Below are positions 17,117 through 26,471 of a stretch of DNA of 64,000 bases, piece after piece; the first letter of the stretch is position 1; every line of letters starts with the position of its first letter. The notes under the pieces were generated by a model. The model was not told the DNA's origin. It saw only the letters and a list, made by a program, of their open reading frames with translations, and ran no database searches. A program made the position numbers and the translations under genes. This stretch comes from Massilia rhizosphaerae (GTDB taxonomy: Bacteria; Pseudomonadota; Gammaproteobacteria; Burkholderiales; Burkholderiaceae_D): NCBI RefSeq assembly GCF_016093545.1, contig NZ_JADKYX010000009.1:1-64000 (forward strand). Direction: 5' to 3'.

Positions 17117-18601
17117 TCATTCTCCGGGCGCGAAATCGACCAGCACGCTCTTGTGGCGCAGGTTCGCTTCGTAAGCCTGGCGGCCGAGGTCCTTGCCGAT
17201 GCCGGAGCGCTTGTAGCCGCCGGTCGGAATCACGTAATCGGCCGTGCGGCCATAGCGGTTGATCCATACCGTGCCCGCCTCGATGCCGCGCGCCAGGCGC
17301 AGCGCGCGGCCGATGTCGGCGGTATGCACCCCGGCGGCCAGGCCGTAGTCCGGATGATCGGCCAGCGCCAGCGCCTCCTCCTCGTCGTCGAACGCTTGCA
17401 CCGTGATCACCGGTCCGAAGATTTCCGACTTCACGGCTTCCATCGCGGGATCGACGTCGGCCAGGATGGTCGGCCGGTAGTACGCACCGTCGTTGCCGCA
17501 GTCGATGCGGCCGCCGCCGGCGACCAGCCGGGCGCCCGCGCCGACCGTGCGCTGCACGATGCCGTCGATGCGTTCCAGCTCGCGCTTCGAAATGATGGGG
17601 CCCAGCGTAGCCTCGGGGTCCCAGGTGGCGCCGGCCTTGAGCTCCGCGAAGACCGCGGCCAGCCGCTCGACGACACGGTCCGCCACCGCGCGCTGCACGA
17701 TCAGGCGCGAGCCGGCCACGCACACCTGGCCCGCATTGAGCGTGATGGCGCGCGCGACGGTGCGGACGGTGCGTTCCAGGTCGGGCGCATCGGCGAACAC
17801 GAGTTGCGGGCTCTTGCCGCCCAACTCCAGCGTGACCGGCTTGGTGCCGCTTTCCGCGCAGGCGGCCATGATGGCGGCGCCGCTGCGGGTCGATCCGGTG
17901 AACGTCACTTTCGCGATGCGCGGATGGCGGCACAAGGCGGCGCCGGCGCCCTGGCCGTCGCCCTGGACGATGTTGAAGATCCCCGCCGGCATGCCGGCCT
18001 CGATGGCCAGTTCGGCCAGGCGCAGCACGGAAAACGGCGTCAGCTCGGAGGGCTTGAGGACCACCGCGTTACCCGCCGCCAGCGCCGGCGCCACCTTCCA
18101 CGAGGCCATCACCAGCGGCAGGTTCCAGGGGGCGATGGCGGCGATCACGCCATAGGGTTCGGCGATGGTCATGCCGAGATGGTCGGCGCGGGTCGGCACG
18201 ACGTCGCCGCCGATCTTGTCGGCCCACTCGGCGAAGAAGCGGATGCCGTCGGCGGTGAACGGCACGTCCCAGCCGGCGGCATCCGCGAGCGGACGGGTCG
18301 AGCCGACCGCCTCCAGCCGCGCCAGGACCTGCACATCGGCGTCGATCAGGTCGGCCCAGCGGCGCAGCACGCGGGCGCGCTCGCGCGGCGCGCAGCGTGC
18401 CCAGTCGCTCGTCTTCCAGGCGCGCCAGGCATCCTGCACGGCGCGGTCGACCAGGTCGGCGTCGGCCAGCGGCACGCCGGCATACACCCGCCCGTCGGAC
18501 GGGCGCCTGACGTCCATCCCGTGCGAGCCGCCCGCCACATACTGCCCGCCGATAAAGTGCGCGCTGCGCACCGCCACCCGGTCCGGGTCGAAACGTTCCA
18601 T
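17117..18601 (-). CDS. NAD(P)-dependent aldehyde dehydrogenase (PuuC-like)
   Basis: 494-residue aldehyde dehydrogenase of standard length. Visible elements are the cofactor segment APWNLPLVMASWKVAPALAAG, FTGSTRSG, the general-base glutamate in LELGGKSPQ (about residue 268) and the catalytic cysteine in NAGQVCVAGSR (about residue 302). It resembles gamma-glutamyl-gamma-aminobutyraldehyde and betaine aldehyde dehydrogenases. It could oxidise the aldehyde made by the PuuB-like oxidase or the class III aminotransferase nearby. The start chosen gives AAAGGA at good spacing; longer in-frame extensions lack family similarity. It is transcribed divergently from the two GNAT genes. Confidence 0.92.
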   Translation of the reverse strand: MERFDPDRVAVRSAHFIGGQYVAGGSHGMDVRRPSDGRVYAGVPLADADLVDRAVQDAWRAWKTSDWARCAPRERARVLRRWADLIDADVQVLARLEAVGSTRPLADAAGWDVPFTADGIRFFAEWADKIGGDVVPTRADHLGMTIAEPYGVIAAIAPWNLPLVMASWKVAPALAAGNAVVLKPSELTPFSVLRLAELAIEAGMPAGIFNIVQGDGQGAGAALCRHPRIAKVTFTGSTRSGAAIMAACAESGTKPVTLELGGKSPQLVFADAPDLERTVRTVARAITLNAGQVCVAGSRLIVQRAVADRVVERLAAVFAELKAGATWDPEATLGPIISKRELERIDGIVQRTVGAGARLVAGGGRIDCGNDGAYYRPTILADVDPAMEAVKSEIFGPVITVQAFDDEEEALALADHPDYGLAAGVHTADIGRALRLARGIEAGTVWINRYGRTADYVIPTGGYKRSGIGKDLGRQAYEANLRHKSVLVDFAPGE

Positions 18602-18816
18602 CTCCTGTCCTTTCAATGATGCGTCATGTGCGACTTCGAAAGGATTGTAGGTGCGTTCCTCAAGCATTTTATGTGGTCCGGCCGGCCGAAAACGGCACAA
18701 GCTTTCGTATTGGCGCGGCAAATGGCGGATCGTTTCGAATTGCGTTTACCCCGTCGCCGGACGCATTCGCATGTGGCATGATGCGACCCGGTAGCCACTC
18801 GGCGAGGAGCACTCAG

Positions 18817-19680
18817 ATGAAAGATCGAAACGCAAGCAGCGCGGTCCGGTACCGCAGGATGACGGCCGCCGACCTGCCGGCGGCGCACAAGCTGTCATTG
18901 TCGGTGTTGTGGCCGCACCGGCTGGAAGACTGGAAGTTCATCCACGAACTGGGCGAAGGCATCGTCGCCGAAGGTCCGTCCGGCATCGTCGGCACGTGCA
19001 TGTGCTGGTTGCACGGCCCCGACTACGCGTCGCTCGGCATGACCATCGTCGCGCCCGATCACCGGCGCCAGGGGATCGCGAACGAGCTGCTCGAGCGCAT
19101 CCTGAACGCGATCGGCGACCGCACCATCCTGCTGCATACCACCGCCACCGGCGTGCGCTTCATCGAGCACGCGGGCTTTGTCCAGACGGGCTGGGTGCGC
19201 CAGCACCAGGGCAGCGTGTTCCGCGCGCCCTTCGTGCCGCTCGGCCCGGGCGAGCGGATCCGGCCGGTCGGCCCGCGCGACGAGGCGGCGCTGGCGGACC
19301 TGGCCGCGCGCTCGACCGGCGTGCCGCGCGCCACCGTGATCAAGCACCTGCTGACCGTGGCCGATATCGTCGCCATCGACCGCTACGGCGAACTCGTCGC
19401 CTTCGCGGCGCTGCGCAAGTTCGGCCACGGCCACGTGATCGGCCCCGTCGTCGCGCCCGACGCCGAGCGCGCCAAGGCGCTGATCGCGCATTGGGCCGGC
19501 GCGCATGCGGGCGCCTTTGTCCGCGTCGACGTGCCGGACACCAGCGGCCTCAGTCCCTGGCTCACCGAGATGGGCCTGGTCCAGGTCGAGGAAGCGGTAC
19601 ACGCCATGACGCGCGGCGACCCGCCGCGGCCCGCGGCGTCGATCCAGCGCTTCGCACTGCTCAGCCAATCGCTCGGCTAG
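18817..19680 (+). CDS. GNAT N-acetyltransferase with C-terminal second domain, copy 1
   Basis: 287-residue protein with an N-terminal GNAT domain (acetyl-CoA loop in VAPDHRRQGIANELLERIL, about residues 87-105) and a C-terminal half containing VIGPVVAPDAERAKALIAHW, as in two-domain YitH/YobR-type acetyltransferases. The following gene encodes a close paralogue that aligns over the full length, including the GPVVAPD and AGAFVRVDV segments, so this is a tandem duplication. The start has a GAGGAG box six bases upstream. It probably acetylates a small amine or amino acid; the substrate is unknown. Confidence 0.85.
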   Translation: MKDRNASSAVRYRRMTAADLPAAHKLSLSVLWPHRLEDWKFIHELGEGIVAEGPSGIVGTCMCWLHGPDYASLGMTIVAPDHRRQGIANELLERILNAIGDRTILLHTTATGVRFIEHAGFVQTGWVRQHQGSVFRAPFVPLGPGERIRPVGPRDEAALADLAARSTGVPRATVIKHLLTVADIVAIDRYGELVAFAALRKFGHGHVIGPVVAPDAERAKALIAHWAGAHAGAFVRVDVPDTSGLSPWLTEMGLVQVEEAVHAMTRGDPPRPAASIQRFALLSQSLG

Positions 19681-19681
19681 C

Positions 19682-20527
19682 ATGACGACCCCATTTACCG
19701 CCATCGCCTACCGCCCGATGGGCGAGTTCGACCTGCCCGCCGCGCACGCGCTGTCGCAAGCCGTGCGCTGGCCGCATCGTCCCGACGACTGGCACTTCGC
19801 CCTGCGCCTGGGCGCCGGATTCGTGGCCGAGGACGATGGCGCGGTGGTGGGCACCGCGCTGTGCTGGGACCAGGGCCCGCACCACGGTTCGCTGGGGCTG
19901 ATCATCGTCTCCCCGGCCCACCAGGGCAAGGGCATCGGACGCGGGTTGATGCGGCTGGTGCTGGATCGCCTCGGCGACCGCTGCACGCTGCTCAACGCCA
20001 CCGCGGCCGGACAGCCGCTGTACGAAAGCCTGGGCTTCCGGGCCATCGGCACCCTCCACCAGCACCAGGGCACGCTGGCGGCGCCGCCTCCGCCGGCGGG
20101 ACCATGTCCGCGGCCGGCCGAAGCGCGCGACGTCGCCGCCATCATCGCGCTGGCGAACCGCGGTACCGGCATGGCGCGCGACGAGTTGCTGAAACAGTTG
20201 ATCGGCGTCGCCGAGGGCGCCGTGCTGGAGCGCGACGGCGAAGTGGCCGGCTTCTCGCTGATACGGCCTTTCGGGCGCGGCTACGTGATCGGGCCGGTGG
20301 TCGCCCCCGATACCGACGGCGCGCAGACGCTGATCGCGACCTGGAGCGACGCCTACGCCGGCGCCTTCGTCCGCGTGGACGTCACGGGCTCGAGCGGCCT
20401 GGGCGAATGGCTGGCGCAAGCCGGCCTGGCCGAAGTGGACACCGCGGTGACCATGGCCCGCAACGGCGTGCCGCCGCGCGACGGCACCGTCCAGCAATTC
20501 GCCATCGTCAGCCAGGCGCTCTGCTGA
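19682..20527 (+). CDS. GNAT N-acetyltransferase with C-terminal second domain, copy 2
   Basis: 281-residue paralogue of the preceding protein. The N-terminal GNAT motif is VSPAHQGKGIGRGLMRLVL and the C-terminal half repeats the VIGPVVAPDT and GAFVRVDVT landmarks. Its ATG is one base after the upstream stop and has no evident ribosome-binding site, so translation is likely coupled. The two copies differ markedly along their length, so the duplication is not recent and substrate specificity may have split. It converges with the GhrA-like gene. Confidence 0.85.
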   Translation: MTTPFTAIAYRPMGEFDLPAAHALSQAVRWPHRPDDWHFALRLGAGFVAEDDGAVVGTALCWDQGPHHGSLGLIIVSPAHQGKGIGRGLMRLVLDRLGDRCTLLNATAAGQPLYESLGFRAIGTLHQHQGTLAAPPPPAGPCPRPAEARDVAAIIALANRGTGMARDELLKQLIGVAEGAVLERDGEVAGFSLIRPFGRGYVIGPVVAPDTDGAQTLIATWSDAYAGAFVRVDVTGSSGLGEWLAQAGLAEVDTAVTMARNGVPPRDGTVQQFAIVSQALC

Positions 20528-20546
20528 CGCGAGCCGCCACGGACGC

Positions 20547-21497
20547 TCAATAACCGCTCGTCCGGTCGACCACGCCGTCGACCGGCAGGCCGCGTTCCAG
20601 CCGGGCGATCCTGGCCGCGATCTGGCGCGCGCTTTCGCGGCGCAGCGTCAGCGCGGCGACGTGCGGCGTGACTTCGATGCGCGGATGCTCCCAGAACGGG
20701 TGATCCGGCGGCAGCGGCTCCTGGCGGAACACGTCCAGCGTGGCCTGGGCCAACTGGCCGCTGGCGAGCGCCTGCAGCAAATCCTCCTCGACCAGGTGGG
20801 CGCCGCGCCCGATATTGATCAACTGCGCGCCCGGCGCCAGCCGCGCGAACAGCGTCCGGTCGAGTATGCCCGTCGTCTGCGCCGTCAAGGGCAGCAGGTT
20901 CACGAGGACATCCAAGCCATCGAGAAAATCCGTCAACGCGTCCTGCCCGGCAAAACAGGCGACCTGGCCGACCGCGCGCGGACTGCGGCTCCAGCCGCGC
21001 ACCGCGAATCCCAGTTGGGCCAGCGCGGTGGCGACCGGCGTGCCGAGCGCGCCCAGCCCCATGACCCCGACCGTGTGCGTGCCGGCGTCGCGCCCCGGCA
21101 GGGGCTGCCAACGCCGCGCCCGCTGAAGCGCCGCGTACTCGGGGAACCGGCGCAGGTGGCGCAGCACGGCGGCCAGCACGTACTGCACCATTTGCGGTGC
21201 CATGCCGGCGTCGTCCAGCTTGATCAAGGGCACGTGGGGCGGCAACAGGTCCGGCTGCGCCGCCAGCAGCGCGAGCACGGCGTCCACGCCCGCCCCCAGG
21301 TTGAACACCGCCTTCAGCCGCCGGCGTCCGGCCAGCGCCTCCCCCGGCGGACGCCAGACCAGCGCATAGTCGGCGGCGGCGCGATCGCCCGGCCGCCATG
21401 GGCGCACGCGGGCCGCCGGCAGCGCGCGGACCAGTTCGTCGATCCAGGACGCGGTATCGTCATCGGGCAGGCACAACAGGATATCCAGGTCGGGCAT
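20547..21497 (-). CDS. D-2-hydroxyacid dehydrogenase (GhrA-type glyoxylate/hydroxypyruvate reductase)
   Basis: 316-residue D-isomer-specific 2-hydroxyacid dehydrogenase. The NAD(P) loop is GVMGLGALGTPVATAL (about residue 144). The catalytic arginine lies in INIGRGAHLVEEDL, the glutamate in DVFRQEPLPP and the histidine in TPHVAALT. The proportions match GhrA, which reduces glyoxylate and hydroxypyruvate in the cytoplasm. It could clear keto or hydroxy acids produced by the neighbouring catabolic enzymes. It follows the chemoreceptor gene on the minus strand with a 21-base gap. Confidence 0.9.
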   Translation of the reverse strand: MPDLDILLCLPDDDTASWIDELVRALPAARVRPWRPGDRAAADYALVWRPPGEALAGRRRLKAVFNLGAGVDAVLALLAAQPDLLPPHVPLIKLDDAGMAPQMVQYVLAAVLRHLRRFPEYAALQRARRWQPLPGRDAGTHTVGVMGLGALGTPVATALAQLGFAVRGWSRSPRAVGQVACFAGQDALTDFLDGLDVLVNLLPLTAQTTGILDRTLFARLAPGAQLINIGRGAHLVEEDLLQALASGQLAQATLDVFRQEPLPPDHPFWEHPRIEVTPHVAALTLRRESARQIAARIARLERGLPVDGVVDRTSGY

Positions 21498-21518
21498 GGT
21501 CTTCTCTCGGCGATGGTG

Positions 21519-23093
21519 TCAGGTCAAGCGTGGATTGCCGGCCGGCGGTTGGCGTTCGAGCTGGAACACGGTCACCAGTTCGCTCAGCCTGCCGGCCTGG
21601 TCGCGCAAGGCGGCCGCGGCGCCGGCGGCATCGTCCACCAGCGTCGCGTTGCGCTGCGTGGCCCGGTCGATATGGCCGATCGCTTCGCTGATCCGGTCGA
21701 TGCCCGCGCTCTGCCGCTCGCTGGCGGCGGCGATGTCGCCCACGATGTGCGTGACCCGGCCGACGCTGTCCACGATGTCCTGCATCGTCTGGCCCGCCTG
21801 GCGCACCAGCGCCGCGCCAGCGCCGATCTGGCCGACCGAGGCGTCGATCAGGGCCTTGATTTCCCTGGCCGCGCCGGCGGCGCGCTGGGCCAGGGCGCGC
21901 ACCTCGCCGGCAACCACGGCGAAGCCGCGCCCCTGTTCGCCGGCGCGCGCCGCCTCCACGGCCGCATTCAACGCGAGGATGTTGGTCTGGCAGGCGATGC
22001 CGTCGATCACGCCGATGATGTCGACGATCCTGCGCGCCGACGCGTCGATCGCTTCCATCTTGTCCACCGCGCCGGCGACGACCGCGCCGCCCCGTTGCGC
22101 GGTCTCGGCGGCGCACGCCACCAGCCGGTCGGCGTCGCGCGCGCTGTCGGCATTCTGCTTCACGGCGCGGGCCACCTGGTCCATCGAGGCCGCGGTCCGG
22201 CTCAGGGCGCTCGCCTGCTGCTCGATCTGGCCGCGCAGATCCGCGCTGCCGCCGGCGACCTGCGTCGACGCGGCGCCGATCGTCAGGGTCGCGGCGTCGA
22301 TCTGGCCGATGGTCCGGGTCAGGTTGCGCTGCATGGCATCCATGGCGGCCAGCAGGCTGCGTTGGTCGCCCGGGCGCAGGGCGACTGCGCCGCTCAAGTC
22401 CCCTGCCGCGATGCGGCGGACGATGGCGGCCGCGTAGGCCGGCTCGCCGCCCAGGTCGCGATAGACGTGGCGGATCAGGTAGCGGCCGAACAGCGCGGCG
22501 GCAAGCGTGCCCAGCACGATGGCCGCCGTCGCGCCATTGCGCAATACCGTGTAGCGCGCGGCCGCCTGCTCGTATTCGCGCCGTGCCGCGTCCACCTGCA
22601 GCCGGCGCAAGCCGTGGATGTCCTCCACGACCCGGGCCGCCAGCGCCTGCATGTGCTCCTGCGCGGCCTTGGCCGCTTCCACGTCGCCGCCGCGCAGCGC
22701 GGCGATGGCCGGCCGCAGGCCCTCGTCCTGCATGCGCGTCCAGGCGGCGCCGAAGCGGTCGGCCAGCCGCCGCTCCTCCGCCTGGCGCACGGCGGGCAGG
22801 CTGGCGCGCCAGGCCTGGTTGATCTCGGCCACGCCGCGCTCGATGCGCGCCGACTCGGCCTTGATGTCGACCATCGGATCGTTGATGGCCTGCGACAGCG
22901 ACAGGCGGTTTTGCAGCAGCAGCGCGTCGATGCGCGAGATCCGTTCCAGCATCAGCGCACGGTTTTCGTACACGGCCTTCAGGCCCTCGTTGGCCAGCTG
23001 CATGCCGTGCAGGCCGAGCACGCCGATGCCGGCCGCGAGGATCGACAGGAATACGATCACGATGCTGAGGCGGGTCTTGATGGTGATGGTCAC
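21519..23093 (-). CDS. Methyl-accepting chemotaxis protein
   Basis: 524-residue chemoreceptor. Membrane helix 1 spans residues about 8-28, a periplasmic four-helix-bundle sensor of the Tar/4HB type about 30-185, and helix 2 about 190-208. HAMP follows, then a cytoplasmic signalling domain whose hairpin tip reads [20 protein letters not shown] and then [17 protein letters not shown]. The phenylalanine usual in the tip (AFQTN) is cysteine here. There is no C-terminal NWETF-type pentapeptide for CheR/CheB tethering. Its position among transport and catabolic genes suggests chemotaxis towards the same compound, which is inference. Confidence 0.93.
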   Translation of the reverse strand: MTITIKTRLSIVIVFLSILAAGIGVLGLHGMQLANEGLKAVYENRALMLERISRIDALLLQNRLSLSQAINDPMVDIKAESARIERGVAEINQAWRASLPAVRQAEERRLADRFGAAWTRMQDEGLRPAIAALRGGDVEAAKAAQEHMQALAARVVEDIHGLRRLQVDAARREYEQAAARYTVLRNGATAAIVLGTLAAALFGRYLIRHVYRDLGGEPAYAAAIVRRIAAGDLSGAVALRPGDQRSLLAAMDAMQRNLTRTIGQIDAATLTIGAASTQVAGGSADLRGQIEQQASALSRTAASMDQVARAVKQNADSARDADRLVACAAETAQRGGAVVAGAVDKMEAIDASARRIVDIIGVIDGIACQTNILALNAAVEAARAGEQGRGFAVVAGEVRALAQRAAGAAREIKALIDASVGQIGAGAALVRQAGQTMQDIVDSVGRVTHIVGDIAAASERQSAGIDRISEAIGHIDRATQRNATLVDDAAGAAAALRDQAGRLSELVTVFQLERQPPAGNPRLT

Positions 23094-23339
23094 GGCACTT
23101 TTCCTGGTGGGTTACGGGCTGCGGCGAGCAGGCAGTATCGCACCGGGTACGCAGCAGGAAATTCCGAATCGTTCCCAAATACGCAATTTCCGGCGATGTT
23201 TGCACGGCGCCGGCGGCAGCTATCGCTGCGCTCCCCTGGCTACCATGTCGCTGTCTTTCCTCTCCCGGCGCACCGCACGGAAGTCCGCCGCACCGCGGCT
23301 TCCCGGCGCACTTGTTCAATCACTGATACGGAACCCGCC

Positions 23340-24719
23340 ATGCCAACCAATTCCCTCGTCGCGCTGGACCGCGACCACCTGATCCACCCGCTCGTCAACT
23401 ACCAGGCCCATGAGCAAAGAGGCGTCACGATCCTGGAGTCGGGCCACGGCGCCTACCTGCGCGACGCGCAGGGCACGGAACTGCTGGACGCGTTTTCCGG
23501 CCTGTGGTGCGTCAACGTCGGCTATGGCCAGGAGAGCGTGGTCCGGGCCGCCGCCGAGCAGATGCGCAAGCTGCCGTATGCGACCGGGTATTTCCATTTC
23601 GGCTCCGAACCCGCCATCCGTCTCGCCGCGCGCCTGGTGGAACTGGCACCGGCCTCGCTGCGCCATGTCTATTTCACCTTGGGCGGGTCGGACGCGGACG
23701 ATTCCGCCATCCGCTTCATCACGCACTACCACAACTCGACCGGCCGCCCCGCCAAGAAGCATTTCATCTCGCTCGAGCGCGGTTATCACGGCTCGTCCAC
23801 GATGGGTGCCGGCCTGACCGCGCTGGCGACGTTCCACCACAATTTCGACGTGCCCCTGCCCCAGCAGCACAAGATTCCCTCGCCTTATCCTTACCGCAAT
23901 CCGGCCGGTTCCGATCCGGAGACCATCATCCGCACGTCGGTCGAGGCGCTGCGTGTCAAGGTGCACGAGCTGGGGCAGGACAATGTGGCGGCGTTCTTCT
24001 GCGAGCCGATCCAGGGCTCCGGCGGCGTGCTCGTGCCGCCCGAGGGCTGGCTCAAGGCCATGCGCGACGCCTGCCGCGAACTGGACGTCCTGTTCGTCGT
24101 CGATGAAGTCATCACCGGCTTCGGCCGCACCGGTCCGATGTTCGCGTGCGAGGCGGAAGGCGTGGAACCCGACCTGATGGTCGTCGCCAAGGGTCTCACG
24201 GCAGGCTACGCGCCGATGGGCGCCGTGCTGATGTCCGACGCGGTGTACCGCGGCATCGCCGACCACATGCCGGGCGGGGTGCCGGTGGGCCATGGCCACA
24301 CCTATTCCGCGCACCCGGTCAGCGCGGCCGTCGGCCTCGAAGTGCTGCGCCTGTACACGGAAGGCGGATTGCTGGCCAACGGCCAGGCCCAGGCGCCGCG
24401 CTTCGAGCAGGGTTTGCGCGACCTGCTGCAGCACCCGCTCGTGGGCGACGCCCGCAGCCGCGGCCTGCTCGGTGCGCTCGAACTGGTCGCCGACAAGGCG
24501 GACAAGACCCGCTTCGACCCCGCGCTCAAGCTGCACGAACGCATCACGGCGGCGGCCTACCGCAACCGCCTGGTGTTCCGCGCCTTCGGCGACAACGTGC
24601 TCGGCTTCGCGCCGGCCCTGTGCTATACGGCGGCCGAGTTCGACCTGATGTTCGAGCGCCTGGCCAGGACGCTCGACGAGGTGCTCGACCAGGCCGAGGT
24701 GCGGCGGGCGCTCAGGTGA
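23340..24719 (+). CDS. Class III PLP aminotransferase (polyamine/beta-alanine:pyruvate type)
   Basis: 459-residue fold-type I, class III aminotransferase. Early residues FSGLWCVNVGYGQ, the GSDADDSAIRF phosphate site, the aromatic GYHGSSTMGA, the PLP aspartate in FVVDEVITGFGRTG and the Schiff-base lysine in VVAKGLTAGYAPMGA are all present. The closest functional types are omega-amino acid/polyamine:pyruvate aminotransferases (SpuC-like). It would convert a terminal amine to an aldehyde, the substrate type of the aldehyde dehydrogenase in this region. It is followed by an Lrp-type regulator in the same direction. The start chosen gives the usual length; a very long upstream open frame is antisense to other genes and is not accepted. 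Confidence 0.92.
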   Translation: MPTNSLVALDRDHLIHPLVNYQAHEQRGVTILESGHGAYLRDAQGTELLDAFSGLWCVNVGYGQESVVRAAAEQMRKLPYATGYFHFGSEPAIRLAARLVELAPASLRHVYFTLGGSDADDSAIRFITHYHNSTGRPAKKHFISLERGYHGSSTMGAGLTALATFHHNFDVPLPQQHKIPSPYPYRNPAGSDPETIIRTSVEALRVKVHELGQDNVAAFFCEPIQGSGGVLVPPEGWLKAMRDACRELDVLFVVDEVITGFGRTGPMFACEAEGVEPDLMVVAKGLTAGYAPMGAVLMSDAVYRGIADHMPGGVPVGHGHTYSAHPVSAAVGLEVLRLYTEGGLLANGQAQAPRFEQGLRDLLQHPLVGDARSRGLLGALELVADKADKTRFDPALKLHERITAAAYRNRLVFRAFGDNVLGFAPALCYTAAEFDLMFERLARTLDEVLDQAEVRRALR

Positions 24720-24816
24720 ATTTGATGTGGCGTCAGGGAAAAATCGTCATATTCTGAACGGAAATTCGCTGATAGTATGATGACCAGTATCAACGGTTAG
24801 ACAGGAATGGCAGGCC

Positions 24817-25317
24817 ATGATGATCCCTGATACCCTCAAACTGGACCGGATCGACATCCGCATCCTCAGCCACCTGCAGCGTAACGGCCGGGTCACGAAC
24901 GTCGACCTGGCCGATGCCGTGGGCCTGTCTCCCAGTCCCTGCCTGATCCGCGTCAAGCGCCTGGAGAAGGCGGGCTACATCAACGGCTACGGCGCCCATC
25001 TCCAGCTCGAGAAACTGGGCGACACGCAGGTGGTGTTCACCCAGGTGACCCTGTCGGACCACCGCCGCGAGGACTTCGCCAAGTTCGAGGCGGCCATCCG
25101 CAGCATCGACGAGATCGTCGAATGCCACCTCGTCAGCGGGGGCTTCGACTACCTGCTCAAGTTCGTCACCCGCAGCGTGGCCCACTACCACAGCATCGCC
25201 GAGGACGTGCTCCGGCAGAGCATCAACATCGAGAAATACTTCAGTTACATCGTGATCCAGTCGCCCTTCGTCAAGCACCATTATCCGATCGAGAGGCTGT
25301 TCTCGTCCCACGAATAA
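24817..25317 (+). CDS. Lrp/AsnC family transcriptional regulator
   Basis: 166-residue Lrp/AsnC regulator: N-terminal winged helix-turn-helix (LDRIDIRILSHLQRNGRVTN through LSPSPCLIRVKRLEKAGYI, residues about 9-60) and a C-terminal RAM ligand-binding domain (GGFDYLLKFV, about residues 107-117). These proteins respond to amino acids. Its place directly downstream of the aminotransferase gene suggests it controls that gene and perhaps the wider catabolic region. TCATA and TATGA arms in the 97-bp gap upstream may be part of its own binding site. Confidence 0.93.
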   Translation: MMIPDTLKLDRIDIRILSHLQRNGRVTNVDLADAVGLSPSPCLIRVKRLEKAGYINGYGAHLQLEKLGDTQVVFTQVTLSDHRREDFAKFEAAIRSIDEIVECHLVSGGFDYLLKFVTRSVAHYHSIAEDVLRQSINIEKYFSYIVIQSPFVKHHYPIERLFSSHE

Positions 25318-25346
25318 CATCTGCGCACCGGCGTGCCGCGGCCGAT

Positions 25347-26243
25347 TTACCGCGGAGGCTTGTACTCCGGGAACATTTCCTTGTACAGGAAATTCATCAG
25401 TTCCTGCGTATCCTGCGGCCGCGCCGACAGCGTGACCACGCGGTTCAGGCGATGCGATTCCCACTCGAAGTCGCCGGTCTTTTCCTTGCGGATCAGCTCG
25501 ATCATCTTCTTGACGATGGCCGTCTCGATGTCCGGCTCGTTGCCGCGCTCGACGTTGACGGCCGTCAGCCAGCGGCGCTTGAAGTTCGGGTTCCAGCCGC
25601 GGAACTTCAGGTCGGCGGAGTTGAACGTCTTGTTGGTGACGCTGAACACGCCGCCCGTTTCGTTCGGATCCTGGCCGCCGCGGCCGTTGATGGCGGCGAT
25701 GTTGGCCAGCGCGTTGCGCGTGCCGCGGGCCGCTTCGCTTTCCTCGGCCTGGTCCGTCTGGGCCGGGGCGCCGCGGCGCTTGCGCTGGGCCTCGATATAG
25801 GCCTGCATGTCGACTTCCTGCGGCGGCGCCTTCGTCTCTTCCTTGGTCGGCTTCGGCTTTTCCTCGGCGACTTTGACTTCCGGCACAGTGATCGTGTTCG
25901 GCAGGCGCGGCATCGTGATGCGCGGCAGCGTCAGTTTCGGCGCGGCCGCCTTGGACGTCTGCTTCGGCGCCTGCTCGGCCGGCTTGGCGGCGGGTTTGTT
26001 CTGTTTCAGGGGCGGCAGCCAGACGACGGCTTCGCCGGCCTTGGGCTGCGCGTGCTTTTCGGCCTTGGGCTGGAGCAGCCACACGGCCACGAGCAGCAGG
26101 TGCAGCCCGATCGTGATGGCGATGCCGGTGCGATTCGGGCCCTGATCTCTTCCGTAGGTGACCACTTTCCGTCCGGGCAGCGGCTGGCCGCAATGTGCGC
26201 AGACATCGCTGTCTTCCAGCGGGATATGGGAATGGTCACGCAA
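25347..26243 (-). CDS. TonB-like membrane protein of unknown function
   Basis: 298-residue protein without a family I can name. The N-terminal cytoplasmic segment has a CAHCGQ pair, as in half a zinc ribbon. A single membrane helix follows (about residues 39-57), then a long proline/lysine-rich stretch (about 58-145) like the periplasm-spanning arm of TonB. A compact C-terminal domain (about 205-298) contains the phrase KRRWLTAVNVERGNEPDIE. The C-terminal domain is not an evident TonB fold. It converges with the lrp-type gene and is preceded by a 228-bp spacer after the RND gene. A role in envelope energisation or cell-surface sensing is only a guess. Confidence 0.7.
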   Translation of the reverse strand: MRDHSHIPLEDSDVCAHCGQPLPGRKVVTYGRDQGPNRTGIAITIGLHLLLVAVWLLQPKAEKHAQPKAGEAVVWLPPLKQNKPAAKPAEQAPKQTSKAAAPKLTLPRITMPRLPNTITVPEVKVAEEKPKPTKEETKAPPQEVDMQAYIEAQRKRRGAPAQTDQAEESEAARGTRNALANIAAINGRGGQDPNETGGVFSVTNKTFNSADLKFRGWNPNFKRRWLTAVNVERGNEPDIETAIVKKMIELIRKEKTGDFEWESHRLNRVVTLSARPQDTQELMNFLYKEMFPEYKPPR

Positions 26244-26410
26244 GATAATGAGCGCCTCCGGTCGGAGGACAGTAAAAAGATATTGACGAGGCGCAGTCTA
26301 ACCGGTTTGGTTTCACCGCGCACGCGCTGTTAAGCATCTGTAATGAGCTTACAAGCTGCATGTATTTAAGGTTGTTACAGTGTGTATCAACCTTGCGACA
26401 AGGAATCGGT

Positions 26411-26445
26411 CGATGTGAAATGGAATTGACCCGCATTTCACATCG
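26411..26445. terminator. Hairpin downstream of RND transporter gene
   Basis: Perfect 11-bp inverted repeat (CGATGTGAAAT / ATTTCACATCG) with a 13-base loop, 27 bases past the stop of the RND gene. No U-run follows, so it may stabilise the 3' end rather than terminate efficiently. The rest of the 228-bp spacer up to the TonB-like gene contains no gene. Confidence 0.4.
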
Positions 26446-26471
26446 CCCGGCCGACGTTCACGCCACCTTGG

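Noticed and set aside
20661..23339. Very long plus-strand open frame running into the aminotransferase gene
   Set aside because: It lies antisense to the GhrA-like and chemoreceptor genes, has arginine/histidine-rich low-complexity content typical of GC-rich shadow frames, and no domain. Only the part from 23340 is a real protein.
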